A stretch of 64,000 bases of DNA from Qipengyuania pelagi. Lineage in GTDB: Bacteria; Pseudomonadota; Alphaproteobacteria; Sphingomonadales; Sphingomonadaceae. Below are positions 1-8,960 of the stretch, one piece after another. Below the pieces are notes generated by a model. It was not told the DNA's origin and made no database searches. It saw only the letters and a list, made by a program, of their open reading frames with translations. The stretch spans positions 186,001 to 250,000 of the forward strand of contig NZ_WTYD01000002.1 of assembly GCF_009827295.1 (NCBI RefSeq), given 5' to 3'. Each line of letters opens with the position of its first letter. The stretch's first letter is position 1. A program made the position numbers and the translations under genes.

Positions 1-1
1 C

Positions 2-1321
2 GGGGGCGGCAGTTCGGTCGAAGCGCTTGGCAACAACGCTATCAACAATCTCCGGCAACGCCGGGCGGAACTGAACGCCCAGTACCAGGAGCTGATGGTT
101 CGTTTTGAACCCGGCTACCCCCAAGCCCGCGCCATCCAATCGCAGATCGATGCTCTCGATCAGGCCATTGCCCGCGAAGAGTCACGCGTGTCGAGTTCAG
201 TGCGGGCGGAATATCGTCAGGCGGAGGCGCGCGAACAAGCGCTCCGTCAGCGTGTTACCGCGCTCACGGAAGAATTTCTCGATGTCCGCCGGCGGTCGAT
301 CCAGTATAATATTTATCAGCAAGAGGTGGATACCAACCGCGCGCTTTACGACGGCCTTTTGCAACGCTTTCAAGAACTCGGCGTGGCCGCCGGAGTCGGC
401 GTCAACAATATCGCAATCGTCGATACCGCCAACGTTCCGGAAAAGCCTTCCAGCCCAAGACTGTTGATCAACCTGTTCGTATCCATTCTAGCCGGGGTCG
501 GCCTCGGCGCCGCGCTCGCCTTCGGACTCGAACAACTCGACGAAGCGATAGCCGATCCGTCCGAGGTCCCAAGGCGGCTTGGACTGCCTTTGCTCGGAAC
601 CGTTCCGAAGACCGAAGAGCACGAAACGCCGCGCGAAGCGCTGTTGGACCGCAAGTCGGAATTGGTGGACGCCTATATCGCGGTCCAGACCAATCTCGCT
701 TTCACCACCGAACACGGGATACCGCGCTCCTTCTCCGTCACCTCGACGCGGCCGGCCGAGGGGAAATCGACCACCTCGCTGGCCCTTGCGACGATGCTGG
801 CGCGATCGGGCAAGCGCGTGATCCTCATCGATGGGGATATGCGCTCGCCTTCGGTTCACCATCTTGGAAATGTCGATCACGATCATGGCGTCAGCAATTT
901 TCTTGCCGGCGCCGAAGACTACAAATCGTCGATTTTCCATATGAAGGACCTCAGTCTCGATGCGATGAGTGCCGGGCCGATCCCGCCAAACGCCGCAGAA
1001 CTGCTCACTGGCGACCGTATGCGATTGCTCATCGATCGCCTTCACGAAGACTATGACCATGTCGTTGTCGATTCCCCGCCCGTTATGGGCTTGGCAGACG
1101 CGCCGCTCATCGCCGGTCATGTCGAGGGCGTGATCTACGCCGTGGAATCGCACAGCATCCGCTCGACGCAGGTCAAGACGGCGCTCGGTCGTCTTCAGGC
1201 GGCCCACACGCGCATATTCGGTGCTGTCCTTACCAAGTTCGAAGCCCGCAAGGCCCATTACGGCTATGGTTATGAATACGGGTATGGTTACGGACGCGAC
1301 GCGGAAACAAAAAGCGCTTGA
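2..1321 (+). CDS. Wzc-type polysaccharide co-polymerase / tyrosine autokinase (5' truncated)
   Basis: Inner-membrane protein that controls polymer length and export in Wzx/Wzy-type polysaccharide synthesis. The reading frame is open to the left edge, so the N-terminus is missing and 439 residues are visible. In order they show a periplasmic coiled region, a proline-rich stretch and membrane helix (about 145-175), then a cytoplasmic BY-kinase domain with Walker A (AEGKSTTS, about 252-259), Walker A' (ILIDGDMR) and Walker B (HVVVDSPP). The C-terminus is a tyrosine cluster of six Tyr alternating mainly with Gly, the usual autophosphorylation tail. Kinase and membrane parts are in one chain, as in proteobacterial Wzc. 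The stop codon overlaps the next start. It probably serves the repeat unit made by the genes to the right. Confidence 0.93.
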   Translation, partial: GGGSSVEALGNNAINNLRQRRAELNAQYQELMVRFEPGYPQARAIQSQIDALDQAIAREESRVSSSVRAEYRQAEAREQALRQRVTALTEEFLDVRRRSIQYNIYQQEVDTNRALYDGLLQRFQELGVAAGVGVNNIAIVDTANVPEKPSSPRLLINLFVSILAGVGLGAALAFGLEQLDEAIADPSEVPRRLGLPLLGTVPKTEEHETPREALLDRKSELVDAYIAVQTNLAFTTEHGIPRSFSVTSTRPAEGKSTTSLALATMLARSGKRVILIDGDMRSPSVHHLGNVDHDHGVSNFLAGAEDYKSSIFHMKDLSLDAMSAGPIPPNAAELLTGDRMRLLIDRLHEDYDHVVVDSPPVMGLADAPLIAGHVEGVIYAVESHSIRSTQVKTALGRLQAAHTRIFGAVLTKFEARKAHYGYGYEYGYGYGRDAETKSA

Positions 1322-2586
1322 TGGCCCTGCGCACTCACAAAGACATGAGGAAGGGCTCCGGTCGCGGACCCACTGCCTCGCCGCGCCGCTCGCATCGCGA
1401 ATGGTTCCAGCGGAGCGCACTGGCGGTTGGGTTCGCCGTGCTGGGATATATGGGCGTCACCAGCAGCCTAGCGCATGTGGTCGCGAAGGGCGATCCCGCA
1501 AGCGCCCATGCGATGGCTCCCGGAAACGGGATAATTCTCGCGGAGTACGCGCAGGATACCTTCACGCGCGGCCTGAAAAGCGAATCGAACTCTCTGGCGG
1601 CCAATCTTTCGCGCCGCGCTTTGCTCGCCGAACCGACAGCGGCCGATGCCCTGACAGTACTCGGCTTTCAGGCGCAATTGCGCGGCGATACGGAAGAAAC
1701 CGACCGTATTTTCTCCTATTCCACTGCACTGTCCCGGCGCGAATTGCGACCGCGCGTCTGGGCCATTGAAGAAGCGGTCGGGCGGGGGGATATCGTCGGG
1801 GCGATACGCAATTACGACATTGCCCTTCGGACATCCAAAGATGCTGGGGATATCTTCTACCCTACTCTTACAAAGGCATTGAGCGAGCCGCGTATCAGAT
1901 CGGCCCTGCTGGCCATCTTGGCCACCGATCCGGTCTGGAAGAATGGCTTTATCGCTTACGCTGCCGATAGCGGGAGCGAGCCTTCGGGGACCATCGCCCT
2001 GTTCCGCGAAGGGCGCCAGATAGGATTGACGCCATCCAACGATCTGCGCGCAAATCTCGTCAACGTTCTGATGGCTCGGAATGAGCGGGATGAAGCGTGG
2101 ACCTACTATCGTACATTCCGTTCCGGTGTCCGCCGCGATCGATCGCGTGATCCGAAATTCGCGCTCGAGGCCACGGTACGCGCGGTCTTCGATTGGCAGG
2201 TCGGGACGGATACCCGCCTTTCGGCAGCGATTCTTCGCGAAGGTGACGGGGGGCTGCTCGATTTCTCGGCGCCGCCCAGCACCGGCGGCACGCTGGTCAG
2301 CCAGTTGCAATTGCTTCCCGCCGGGACTTATCGCATTGAAGGCCGAAGCAGAGGCGTCGAACAGCCAGAACGCTCTCGCCCTTATTGGACTCTTGTGTGC
2401 CAGGATGGACGCCAACTCGGTCGAGTGATGCTACCGAACTCCAATCAGGACGGCGGCCGGTTCGTCGGCCGTTTCACCGTTCCGTCAGGGTGCGAAGTGC
2501 AGACTCTTTCGCTGGTAGCCCGTTCAACTGACGATCTCATGGGTGTCAGCGGCCAAATTTTAAATGCTCAACTGGTGCCCGGATGA
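1321..2586 (+). CDS. TPR-like membrane-anchored protein of the exopolysaccharide locus
   Basis: Protein of 421 residues with no function I can name. The start chosen is the ATG at 1321, which overlaps the TGA of the upstream kinase gene; a TTG lies directly before it. A basic N-terminus is followed by one hydrophobic segment (about residues 32-52), then an alpha-helical part with alternating Ala/Leu-rich pairs that resembles tetratricopeptide repeats (about 80-280), and a C-terminal part of beta character with two Cys. The likely topology is a single membrane anchor with a periplasmic domain. Its coupling to the Wzc gene and to the small secreted protein downstream suggests a role in polymer export or assembly. 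That role is inferred from position only. Confidence 0.75.
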   Translation: MALRTHKDMRKGSGRGPTASPRRSHREWFQRSALAVGFAVLGYMGVTSSLAHVVAKGDPASAHAMAPGNGIILAEYAQDTFTRGLKSESNSLAANLSRRALLAEPTAADALTVLGFQAQLRGDTEETDRIFSYSTALSRRELRPRVWAIEEAVGRGDIVGAIRNYDIALRTSKDAGDIFYPTLTKALSEPRIRSALLAILATDPVWKNGFIAYAADSGSEPSGTIALFREGRQIGLTPSNDLRANLVNVLMARNERDEAWTYYRTFRSGVRRDRSRDPKFALEATVRAVFDWQVGTDTRLSAAILREGDGGLLDFSAPPSTGGTLVSQLQLLPAGTYRIEGRSRGVEQPERSRPYWTLVCQDGRQLGRVMLPNSNQDGGRFVGRFTVPSGCEVQTLSLVARSTDDLMGVSGQILNAQLVPG

Positions 2587-2954
2587 TTATAAAGGCTTTC
2601 ACCATGCTGTTCGGCGCGTCGGTTGCATTTGGCGGACCGGCCATGGCGCAGTCGCTGCCAATCGATCCGGGTTCCAGGCTGGCGGAACCGCAGAGCCAAG
2701 ACGAAGGTCTGCTGGCGTCGGCGCGCACCGCTGATGCCGGCGCCGGCGAGATCGGCCAACGGCAGGAGCGCGGGGACGCGGCGCCCAACGTCGAACCGCT
2801 CGGACGGATCGACAATCGGATCGAGAACCGGTTGCGCAACAGATTGCGCAACCGCGTGGACCGCGATTACGATCCGATGGCGAACGCCACTTCGCCCTTC
2901 GAGCGCGCAGATAAGAGAGCCCGCGAAAGCGTCAGGACGCGCCCACGCTCGTAA
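2583..2954 (+). CDS. Small secreted Arg/Asn-repeat protein
   Basis: The ATG overlaps the stop of the TPR-like gene (ATGA), so the two are probably translationally coupled. The 123-residue product has a typical signal peptide (hydrophobic stretch ending in AMA-Q, cleavage near residue 22). The mature protein is hydrophilic and probably disordered, with a striking tract of repeated N-R-L/I-R/E units (about residues 77-97, e.g. RLRNRLRNR). The DNA for this tract forms a perfect 11-bp inverted repeat. I do not recognise a family. A periplasmic or secreted accessory of the polysaccharide locus is the most that can be inferred. Confidence 0.7.
   Translation: MIIKAFTMLFGASVAFGGPAMAQSLPIDPGSRLAEPQSQDEGLLASARTADAGAGEIGQRQERGDAAPNVEPLGRIDNRIENRLRNRLRNRVDRDYDPMANATSPFERADKRARESVRTRPRS
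2829..2854. repeat. Perfect 11-bp inverted repeat inside a coding region
   Basis: CGGTTGCGCAA (2829-2839) and TTGCGCAACCG (2844-2854) are exact reverse complements separated by 4 nt. Each arm also contains the self-complementary TTGCGCAA. The repeat encodes the RLRNRLRNR segment of the small secreted protein, so it may simply follow from the amino-acid repeat, but it would form a stable hairpin in the mRNA. Confidence 0.8.
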
Positions 2955-3063
2955 AGCCGGGGACCGAGCCTGTTTCGCTGGTTCGTGCGATTATTCGGCC
3001 AGCGCCTGCTGGCTCATCCGGGCAATTTTTTCCTACCTTGTATCAACCAGCCGCGATTGCGCG

Positions 3064-4356
3064 TTAGAGAGACCAGTATCGGATATCGGAAGGCAAACGA
3101 TCGCGCTGGACGAACGATCGCACGTCTATGACCACTCCATCGGGCCGCAATCGTTGGGAAAGATCTTCGATCCATTCACCGAACTCATCATGGGCAACTG
3201 CGAACACTAAAGCGTCGAGGTCCTCGAGCGAAGCGGCGCTCTGCAATTCGACGCCATATTCGTGTTGCGCTTCATCCGGATTAGCACGCGGATCGTGAAC
3301 CAGCACTTCGGCCCCGGCCTTCTTTAAAAACTCGATCACGTCGGGAACCCGTGAATTGCGCAGGTCTGGGACATTCTCCTTGAACGTCAATCCGAGAATC
3401 CCGACGCGAGGTTGAGGGCGCGAGAGGGCGTTCTTGCCATCTTCGATCATCGACAATGTCTTATGCGCGATAAACGCACCCATGCTGTTATTGACCCTCC
3501 GTCCTGCCAGGATCACTTCGGGATTGTAACCCACCTTTTCGCTGGCGTGAGTGAGGTAATAAGGGTCGACGCCAATGCAGTGCCCTCCCACCAAGCCGGG
3601 AGAAAAGCGAAGAAAGTTCCACTTGGTCCCCGCCGCCTCGAGCACGTCCCGGGTACGGATGTCCATCCGATCCAGAACCAGAGCCAGTTCATTCATCAGC
3701 GCGATGTTCAAATCCCGCTGGGTATTCTCGATGACTTTCGCCGCCTCCGCAACTTTTATCGAGGGGGCTTCATGTAGCCCCGCATTGACGATCGCCCCGT
3801 AAACGGCTCGCAAGCGAGAGAGCGTTGCCTCGTCTTCCGCCGCGATGATCTTGGGAATGTTGTCGAGCCGATGTTCCTTGTCGCCGGGATTGATGCGTTC
3901 TGGCGAATAGCCGAGAAAGAAGTCGCGCCCCCTGACAAGGCCGGAATGCTCTTCAAGCAACGGAGCGCAGACCGAGTCCGTAACACCGGGATAGACCGTG
4001 GATTCGAATACGACAGTAGCGCCTGCGGAAAGGTAGGGCGCGATGGATCGGCACGCCTGTTCCACAGGGGTAAGGTCGGGCTCGTTGGCATCGTCGATCG
4101 GGGTGGGGACGGTGACGATGAAAAAAGTGCATCCCGCAAGTTCGGTGGGATCCGCAGTCACCTGTAGACTACTGGATGCGAGCCGCTCGTTCTCGATTTC
4201 GCCGGTCCAGTCATGCTTCGCGCGCAGGGATTCCACCCGTCGCTCCGAGACGTCGTATCCTAAGACATCACGGTATTTTTCCGCCAGAGCAACCGCCACC
4301 GGAAGCCCGACATAACCCAGACCGATTACTGCGATACGTTCACTCTCGTTTTTCAT
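3064..4356 (-). CDS. tviB: UDP-N-acetylhexosamine 6-dehydrogenase (TviB/WbpO type)
   Basis: NAD-dependent enzyme that oxidises C6 of UDP-GlcNAc or UDP-GalNAc to the uronic acid in the cytoplasm. The 430-residue protein has the N-terminal Rossmann motif GLGYVG (about 12-17), the VPTPID motif, the active-site Cys260 in [15 protein letters not shown], and the C-terminal UDP-binding domain with [14 protein letters not shown]. The [13 protein letters not shown] form is typical of the TviB/WbpO branch rather than of UDP-glucose dehydrogenase. It starts with ATG overlapping the stop of the upstream 4-epimerase gene (ATGA, 4353-4356). Together the two enzymes should yield UDP-GalNAcA (or UDP-GlcNAcA). 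WecC near 60-61 kb is a separate paralogue. Confidence 0.93.
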   Translation of the reverse strand: MKNESERIAVIGLGYVGLPVAVALAEKYRDVLGYDVSERRVESLRAKHDWTGEIENERLASSSLQVTADPTELAGCTFFIVTVPTPIDDANEPDLTPVEQACRSIAPYLSAGATVVFESTVYPGVTDSVCAPLLEEHSGLVRGRDFFLGYSPERINPGDKEHRLDNIPKIIAAEDEATLSRLRAVYGAIVNAGLHEAPSIKVAEAAKVIENTQRDLNIALMNELALVLDRMDIRTRDVLEAAGTKWNFLRFSPGLVGGHCIGVDPYYLTHASEKVGYNPEVILAGRRVNNSMGAFIAHKTLSMIEDGKNALSRPQPRVGILGLTFKENVPDLRNSRVPDVIEFLKKAGAEVLVHDPRANPDEAQHEYGVELQSAASLEDLDALVFAVAHDEFGEWIEDLSQRLRPDGVVIDVRSFVQRDRLPSDIRYWSL

Positions 4357-5411
4357 TCCGCTTCTTTCGATACAAGATCAATGTACCAAGGCATCGCATC
4401 GCGCAGCCCGGTTCGAAGATCGTGGGTAGGGCGATATCCCAGCAGTCGGCCCGCCTTGCCGATGTGGGCCAAGCTGTGGCGCACATCGCCCGGGCGCGCA
4501 GGCCCGTGTACAACCGTGTCGCTGGCCGAGACGCCCAGCTCGGACAGCGTTTGCGCGATAGCACCATGCAGGTCAATCAGCGACGTCCGCTGTCCCACGG
4601 CGACGTTGTAGACTTCGCCCCACGCCTCGTCGGGCGCCAGAGCGGCGCGGATATTCGCCTGGACCGCATTCGTCACGAAACAGAAGTCGCGACTAGTCTC
4701 GCCATCGCCGTTGATACGCACGCCTGCGCCTTCAATCATCGCCTTCACCCACAAGGGGATAACCGCCGCATACGCGCCGTTCGGATCTTGTCGCGGCCCG
4801 AACACATTGAAATAGCGCAAGCCGATCGCCTTTTGATCGTAGCTTCGACGGAAGACATCGGCGTAGACCTCGTTGAAGGCTTTGGTGGCCGCATATGGCG
4901 ACAGGGGGCGACCGATGCGATCTTCGATCTTGGGAAGATTGGGTTCATCTCCATATGTCGAGCTGGAGGCTGCATAAACGAAGCGAACGCCGCTACCTTC
5001 GCGCCGTGCCGCGTCGATCATATTCAGGAAACCTGAAACGTTGACCTCGTTGGTGGTCAGCGGATCGTCTAGTGAGCGCGGGACCGAACCCAGGGCAGCC
5101 TGGTGCAAGACGTAGGACACCTCACGGCACGCGGCACGGCACGTGTCCGGATCGCGAATATCGCCTTCGATGAATTCGAAACGGGACCAGCTATCTTCGC
5201 CAACCATCCGTCGCACTTCGGCGAGATTTTTCGCATGACCCGTCGCGAAATTATCGATTGCACGCACATTCTGACCAAGCTGCAGCAAGGTTTCGACGAT
5301 ATTGGAACCGATAAAGCCGGCCGCGCCCGTCACCAACCAAAGGCCGCGCGTCGCCTTGATCTTCTCGTTAAGCGCCGGATCGCTCGCAACCCATTCTGGT
5401 CGATTACCCAC
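4353..5411 (-). CDS. tviC: UDP-N-acetylglucosamine 4-epimerase (TviC/WbpP type)
   Basis: Extended short-chain dehydrogenase/reductase of 352 residues that interconverts gluco and galacto forms of UDP-HexNAc or its uronic acid. It shows the NAD motif GAAGFIG (29-35), an AASSSTYG active-site strand and the YxxxK pair Tyr173/Lys177, followed by [20 protein letters not shown]. The stretch [16 protein letters not shown] and the N-terminal extension of about 20 residues before the Rossmann fold match the WbpP/TviC subfamily. It is co-transcribed with the dehydrogenase downstream through a 4-nt overlap. The beta-helix gene lies 65 bp upstream on the same strand and may share the transcript. Confidence 0.92.
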   Translation of the reverse strand: MGNRPEWVASDPALNEKIKATRGLWLVTGAAGFIGSNIVETLLQLGQNVRAIDNFATGHAKNLAEVRRMVGEDSWSRFEFIEGDIRDPDTCRAACREVSYVLHQAALGSVPRSLDDPLTTNEVNVSGFLNMIDAARREGSGVRFVYAASSSTYGDEPNLPKIEDRIGRPLSPYAATKAFNEVYADVFRRSYDQKAIGLRYFNVFGPRQDPNGAYAAVIPLWVKAMIEGAGVRINGDGETSRDFCFVTNAVQANIRAALAPDEAWGEVYNVAVGQRTSLIDLHGAIAQTLSELGVSASDTVVHGPARPGDVRHSLAHIGKAGRLLGYRPTHDLRTGLRDAMPWYIDLVSKEAE

Positions 5412-5476
5412 GTTCGTTCCCTATCTGAGGCCGAGCCCACCTAGTCGCAGTTATCGGAAACTACCAGTCACATACG

Positions 5477-6895
5477 CTAAAAGGCGGGAAGAGAACGTCC
5501 TTCGGCAACAAGGTTTCCGGCGACCCGCGTGGTCCCGGGCAGATAGTCGGCGCCTCGCTCCACGATGACCAGACCGGCCGAAGCTGGATTGCCGCGCCAA
5601 TCGTTCCCGATCAGCGACAACCGCCTGATCCGGCCTGGTCCCAGGTAGAGGGGGGCTGCCCCCGGCGTGCCGTTCCCAGTCTCTCGGAAGAGCAATCCTT
5701 CGAGAGCTATTCCGTCGCCCTTGTACACCGCTACAGCGATACCGTCGCGCCAGCCGCAACGAACGAATTGATCTCCCATTACGGTCACGTCCAAAACGCC
5801 TGCCGTCGACTCGTTGTAGCCGAACAGGCTTCGTCCCGCATAATCGGCCCAGCGGTTATTCCGGACGGTGATGTCCTTGCCGGAAAATATCTGGACCCCT
5901 CCATGGCCGTCGATCCCAACATTGTCTTCGATCACACATCGCATCGCGGGAGTCGCGGAATCCGGTTGGCGATTGATCGTCACCGCTACGTCGCCGCCCG
6001 TCCCGCGATATCCTCGAAACCTGTTGCCGGAAATCAAAACGTCGCGCGGTGGAGGAACGACTGGCGGAATTACGATCGAGACTTGGCCGACATTTCCTCC
6101 ACACGCTTCGAAGTCGCAATTCGTCACGCGCAAGCGCGCGAGCTTGTAGAACGGAAAGGCATCGGGCTCGAAATCGATCGGTCCAGGCATGTCGGGGCGA
6201 CTGCATCTCCGAAAGCGACAACCATCGATGGTGATGGCTTCGCCACCCGTCACCGAAATCCCGTTACGATTGTCGTTGTTTACACCATCGAATAGGCAGT
6301 CCCGAACCAGGATGTCGCGAATCATCCGGGGTTCGCGGGCCACTCCTTGATGCTCGGCGCCAAGATACAGGCCGTCTCCTGCAAAACCTATAAATTCGAC
6401 GCGCTCGATCCGAAGGATGCTGATCCCTGCCAAAGAAATCAGGTTCCAGTGTTCTTTGAAGCCCGTTTCCGTGACTCTACCTTCAATCCTGAAATCGGAC
6501 AGTGCGACATTCTCGAGTGGTGTATCCGGAGAGCTCAGACCGATGAAAACGCTTCGAGCTTCCGGCGCGAGTCGCAAGATCGAGGACGAACCGTCGCCCC
6601 GGATCGTCGTATCCGAAATGAGGGGAACGGAGCTGAGAACGTAGGCGCCATCCGAACCTGAACCTCGGCCAGCAGGACAATAGACAGGCGCTCCCAATTC
6701 GAGCGCTCGCGCAAACGCGGCGCTATCGTCCGTATCACTTCGCCGCCGAAGATCAGGCAGGACAATCTCGCCCGCTCGCGATTTGCACGATGCGGATGAG
6801 GGGACCACGACAAGTCCTGAGAGGAGTCCGATCAGCGCGCGGCGCCGATCGCAGACAAGACGGGAAAGGGAATTGGAGACTGTGGTTCGTGACAT
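5477..6895 (-). CDS. Right-handed beta-helix protein, possible polysaccharide lyase or hydrolase
   Basis: The start chosen is the ATG at 6895, because GAGGG lies 5 nt upstream of it on the minus strand; an in-frame ATG at 6919 lacks such a site. The N-terminus has consecutive arginines (DRRRALIGLLSG) before a hydrophobic stretch ending near SSASC, so Tat export and possibly lipidation are plausible. The body (about 472 residues) is a series of short strand-turn units with N/D-rich turns (e.g. IRDILVRDCLFDG, ITIDGCRFRRC), typical of pectate-lyase-like parallel beta-helices. The start, ...RRRSDTDDSAAFARAL..., matches the usual entry into such folds. Within this locus it could trim or depolymerise the locus's own polymer. 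I cannot assign a catalytic residue. Confidence 0.8.
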   Translation of the reverse strand: MSRTTVSNSLSRLVCDRRRALIGLLSGLVVVPSSASCKSRAGEIVLPDLRRRSDTDDSAAFARALELGAPVYCPAGRGSGSDGAYVLSSVPLISDTTIRGDGSSSILRLAPEARSVFIGLSSPDTPLENVALSDFRIEGRVTETGFKEHWNLISLAGISILRIERVEFIGFAGDGLYLGAEHQGVAREPRMIRDILVRDCLFDGVNNDNRNGISVTGGEAITIDGCRFRRCSRPDMPGPIDFEPDAFPFYKLARLRVTNCDFEACGGNVGQVSIVIPPVVPPPRDVLISGNRFRGYRGTGGDVAVTINRQPDSATPAMRCVIEDNVGIDGHGGVQIFSGKDITVRNNRWADYAGRSLFGYNESTAGVLDVTVMGDQFVRCGWRDGIAVAVYKGDGIALEGLLFRETGNGTPGAAPLYLGPGRIRRLSLIGNDWRGNPASAGLVIVERGADYLPGTTRVAGNLVAEGRSLPAF

Positions 6896-6963
6896 GATGT
6901 CCCTCATGCATTGCAGCACCTAGCGGGCACATTTATGGGGGGCGCCCGATTGGAGAAAAAGAA
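6896..6963. promoter_or_regulatory. Divergent intergenic region between the beta-helix and asnB genes
   Basis: This 68-bp gap separates two divergently oriented genes, so it must hold the start signals for both, or their promoters overlap the coding ends. It contains ribosome binding sites in both directions: GGAG about 8 nt before the asnB ATG, and GAGGG 5 nt before the minus-strand ATG at 6895. No convincing -35/-10 pair could be fixed by eye. Confidence 0.4.
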
Positions 6964-8910
6964 ATGTGTGGAATCGCGGGCTTTTTGACCGCCAAGACGC
7001 CGGATATCGATCCTCGAACTACGCTGCGGGCGATGACTGACGCGATCGCCCATCGCGGGCCCGATGACGACGGCCACTGGTTCGACCCGGATCAAGGCGT
7101 CGCGCTGGGTCATCGTCGCTTGGCGATCATAGATCTCTCCCCAGCAGGGCATCAACCGATGCTTTCCGCGAACGGGCGCTACGTCCTCGTCTATAACGGC
7201 GAGATCTACAATCACGCCGAACTTCGCAGGAGACTGGAAGAAGGGGGCAATGCTCCCGAATGGCGCGGTCATTCGGACACGGAGGTTCTCCTTGCCTGTG
7301 TCGCTGCGTGGGGGATCCGCAAGGCGCTGGATCAGGCGAATGGCATGTTCGCGTTTGCCCTCTGGGATCGCAAGCAAGGCAAATTGACGCTGGCGCGGGA
7401 CCGGGCAGGAGAAAAGCCGCTTTTCTATGGTTGGCAGAACGGCACGTTTCTTTTCGTTTCAGAGCTGAAGGCGCTCACGGCTCATCCCGGGTTCGAACGG
7501 GTGGTGGATCGCGCAGCCGCAGCGGCCATGATGCGGTTTGGATACGTTCCTGCGCCGATGTGTATTTGGCACGGCATTCGCAAGCTACCGCCCGCTCACT
7601 TGCTGGAAGTGACGGCCGGTGGCTACGAGCGACCGGACCCTGAGTGTTACTGGGATCTGGCAGCCATCGCGCGCGATGGGGCGAACGATCCGCTTCCCGA
7701 TACCCCCGATCTGGTGGACGACCTGGATGCTTTGTTGAGGGACGCCGTCGGTCTGCGGATGGAGGCGGACGTGCCGCTCGGCGCGTTCCTGTCCGGCGGG
7801 GTTGATTCGTCGGCTGTAACGGCCTTGATGCAGGCTCAATCGACACGCCCGGTGCGCACGTTCTCCATCGGCTTCGGACAGCGCGCTTACGACGAATCCG
7901 GCTACGCGCGCGCTGTTGCTGAACACTTGGGGACCGATCATCTGGAATTGCAGGTCGATCTGGCCGATGTGCGGGCAACCATTCCCAAGCTCCCCGCCAT
8001 CTGGGACGAACCGTTTGCCGATTCGTCCCAAATACCCACCTATCTCGTGAACGCGCTGGCTCGCCCGGAAGTTACGGTCGCTCTGACAGGAGATGGCGGT
8101 GACGAGCTCTTCGCGGGATACAATCGCCACGTCCTAGGCGCGCGCATCTGGGAGGGAAGCGCTCGCTTGCCCGACTTCGTGCGTCGAGGCGTCGGGGCAG
8201 CGCTGACCAGCAAGAACGCCTACAGGCTCGCGAACGCCACTGGGTTGAGCCGCCGTGTCGCCGGTCTTTCCGAACGGTTGCCCAAAATTGGAGCGGTCCT
8301 GCGCGCTCGCGAACCGACAGAATTCTACGCGCAACTGGTGTCGCAGTGGCGACCAGGTGCAAATCCCGTGATCGGCGTCGGCGATAGCGATCGCGATAGG
8401 AGCATTTCCGCACCCGCATTCGACGATTTTCGAAACACCATGCTTTTCATGGATGCGAAGACCTACCTGCCTGACGATATTCTGACCAAGGTGGACAGGG
8501 CCGGCATGGCCGTCAGCCTAGAGGGAAGAATTCCATTTCTCGACCATCGAGTCATGGAATTCGCCTGGCGCGTTCCCCTGTCGGCAAAAATCTGGAACGG
8601 TCGTGGCAAACATATCTTGCGCAACGTGCTTTATCGTTACGTCCCCGCCTCTCTGATCGACAGGCCCAAGGCAGGCTTCGCGATCCCGATCGGGGATTGG
8701 CTCGAAGGCCCGCTTCGCGACTGGTCGGAAGCGCTTATCGATCCTTCCGCTTTGGCAGAACAAGGCATACTGGACCCGGCTTTGGTCGCGGACACTTGGT
8801 CGCGTTTCCTGCGTGGGGACAAGGCGCTCGTGCCTCAGATCTGGTGCGTGCTTATGTTCCAGGCCTGGCTGCAAGAGCAAGATTTCCCGCCCGTCACGCA
8901 AATCGGATAG
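6964..8910 (+). CDS. asnB: Glutamine-dependent asparagine synthase-type amidotransferase
   Basis: Protein of 648 residues. The N-terminal class II glutaminase begins with the catalytic Cys2 (MCGIAGFL) and has the substrate-binding segments HRRLAIIDLSPAGHQPM and NGEIYNH. The C-terminal synthetase domain has the ATP-pyrophosphatase loop SGGVDSS (277-283), ALTGDGGDELFAGYNRH and EGRIPFLDHRVMEF. The biochemical default is asparagine synthesis. In O-antigen and EPS loci, close relatives such as WbpS amidate hexuronic or N-acetylhexosaminuronic acids. Its position next to tviB/tviC makes amidation of GalNAcA the more likely job here, but this is inference. A ribosome site (GGAG) precedes the ATG. 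Confidence 0.9.
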   Translation: MCGIAGFLTAKTPDIDPRTTLRAMTDAIAHRGPDDDGHWFDPDQGVALGHRRLAIIDLSPAGHQPMLSANGRYVLVYNGEIYNHAELRRRLEEGGNAPEWRGHSDTEVLLACVAAWGIRKALDQANGMFAFALWDRKQGKLTLARDRAGEKPLFYGWQNGTFLFVSELKALTAHPGFERVVDRAAAAAMMRFGYVPAPMCIWHGIRKLPPAHLLEVTAGGYERPDPECYWDLAAIARDGANDPLPDTPDLVDDLDALLRDAVGLRMEADVPLGAFLSGGVDSSAVTALMQAQSTRPVRTFSIGFGQRAYDESGYARAVAEHLGTDHLELQVDLADVRATIPKLPAIWDEPFADSSQIPTYLVNALARPEVTVALTGDGGDELFAGYNRHVLGARIWEGSARLPDFVRRGVGAALTSKNAYRLANATGLSRRVAGLSERLPKIGAVLRAREPTEFYAQLVSQWRPGANPVIGVGDSDRDRSISAPAFDDFRNTMLFMDAKTYLPDDILTKVDRAGMAVSLEGRIPFLDHRVMEFAWRVPLSAKIWNGRGKHILRNVLYRYVPASLIDRPKAGFAIPIGDWLEGPLRDWSEALIDPSALAEQGILDPALVADTWSRFLRGDKALVPQIWCVLMFQAWLQEQDFPPVTQIG

Positions 8911-8960
8911 CAGGTGGTATGACTAGCCTCCTCCCCTGCCCTTGTGGAGCAGCGACATCG

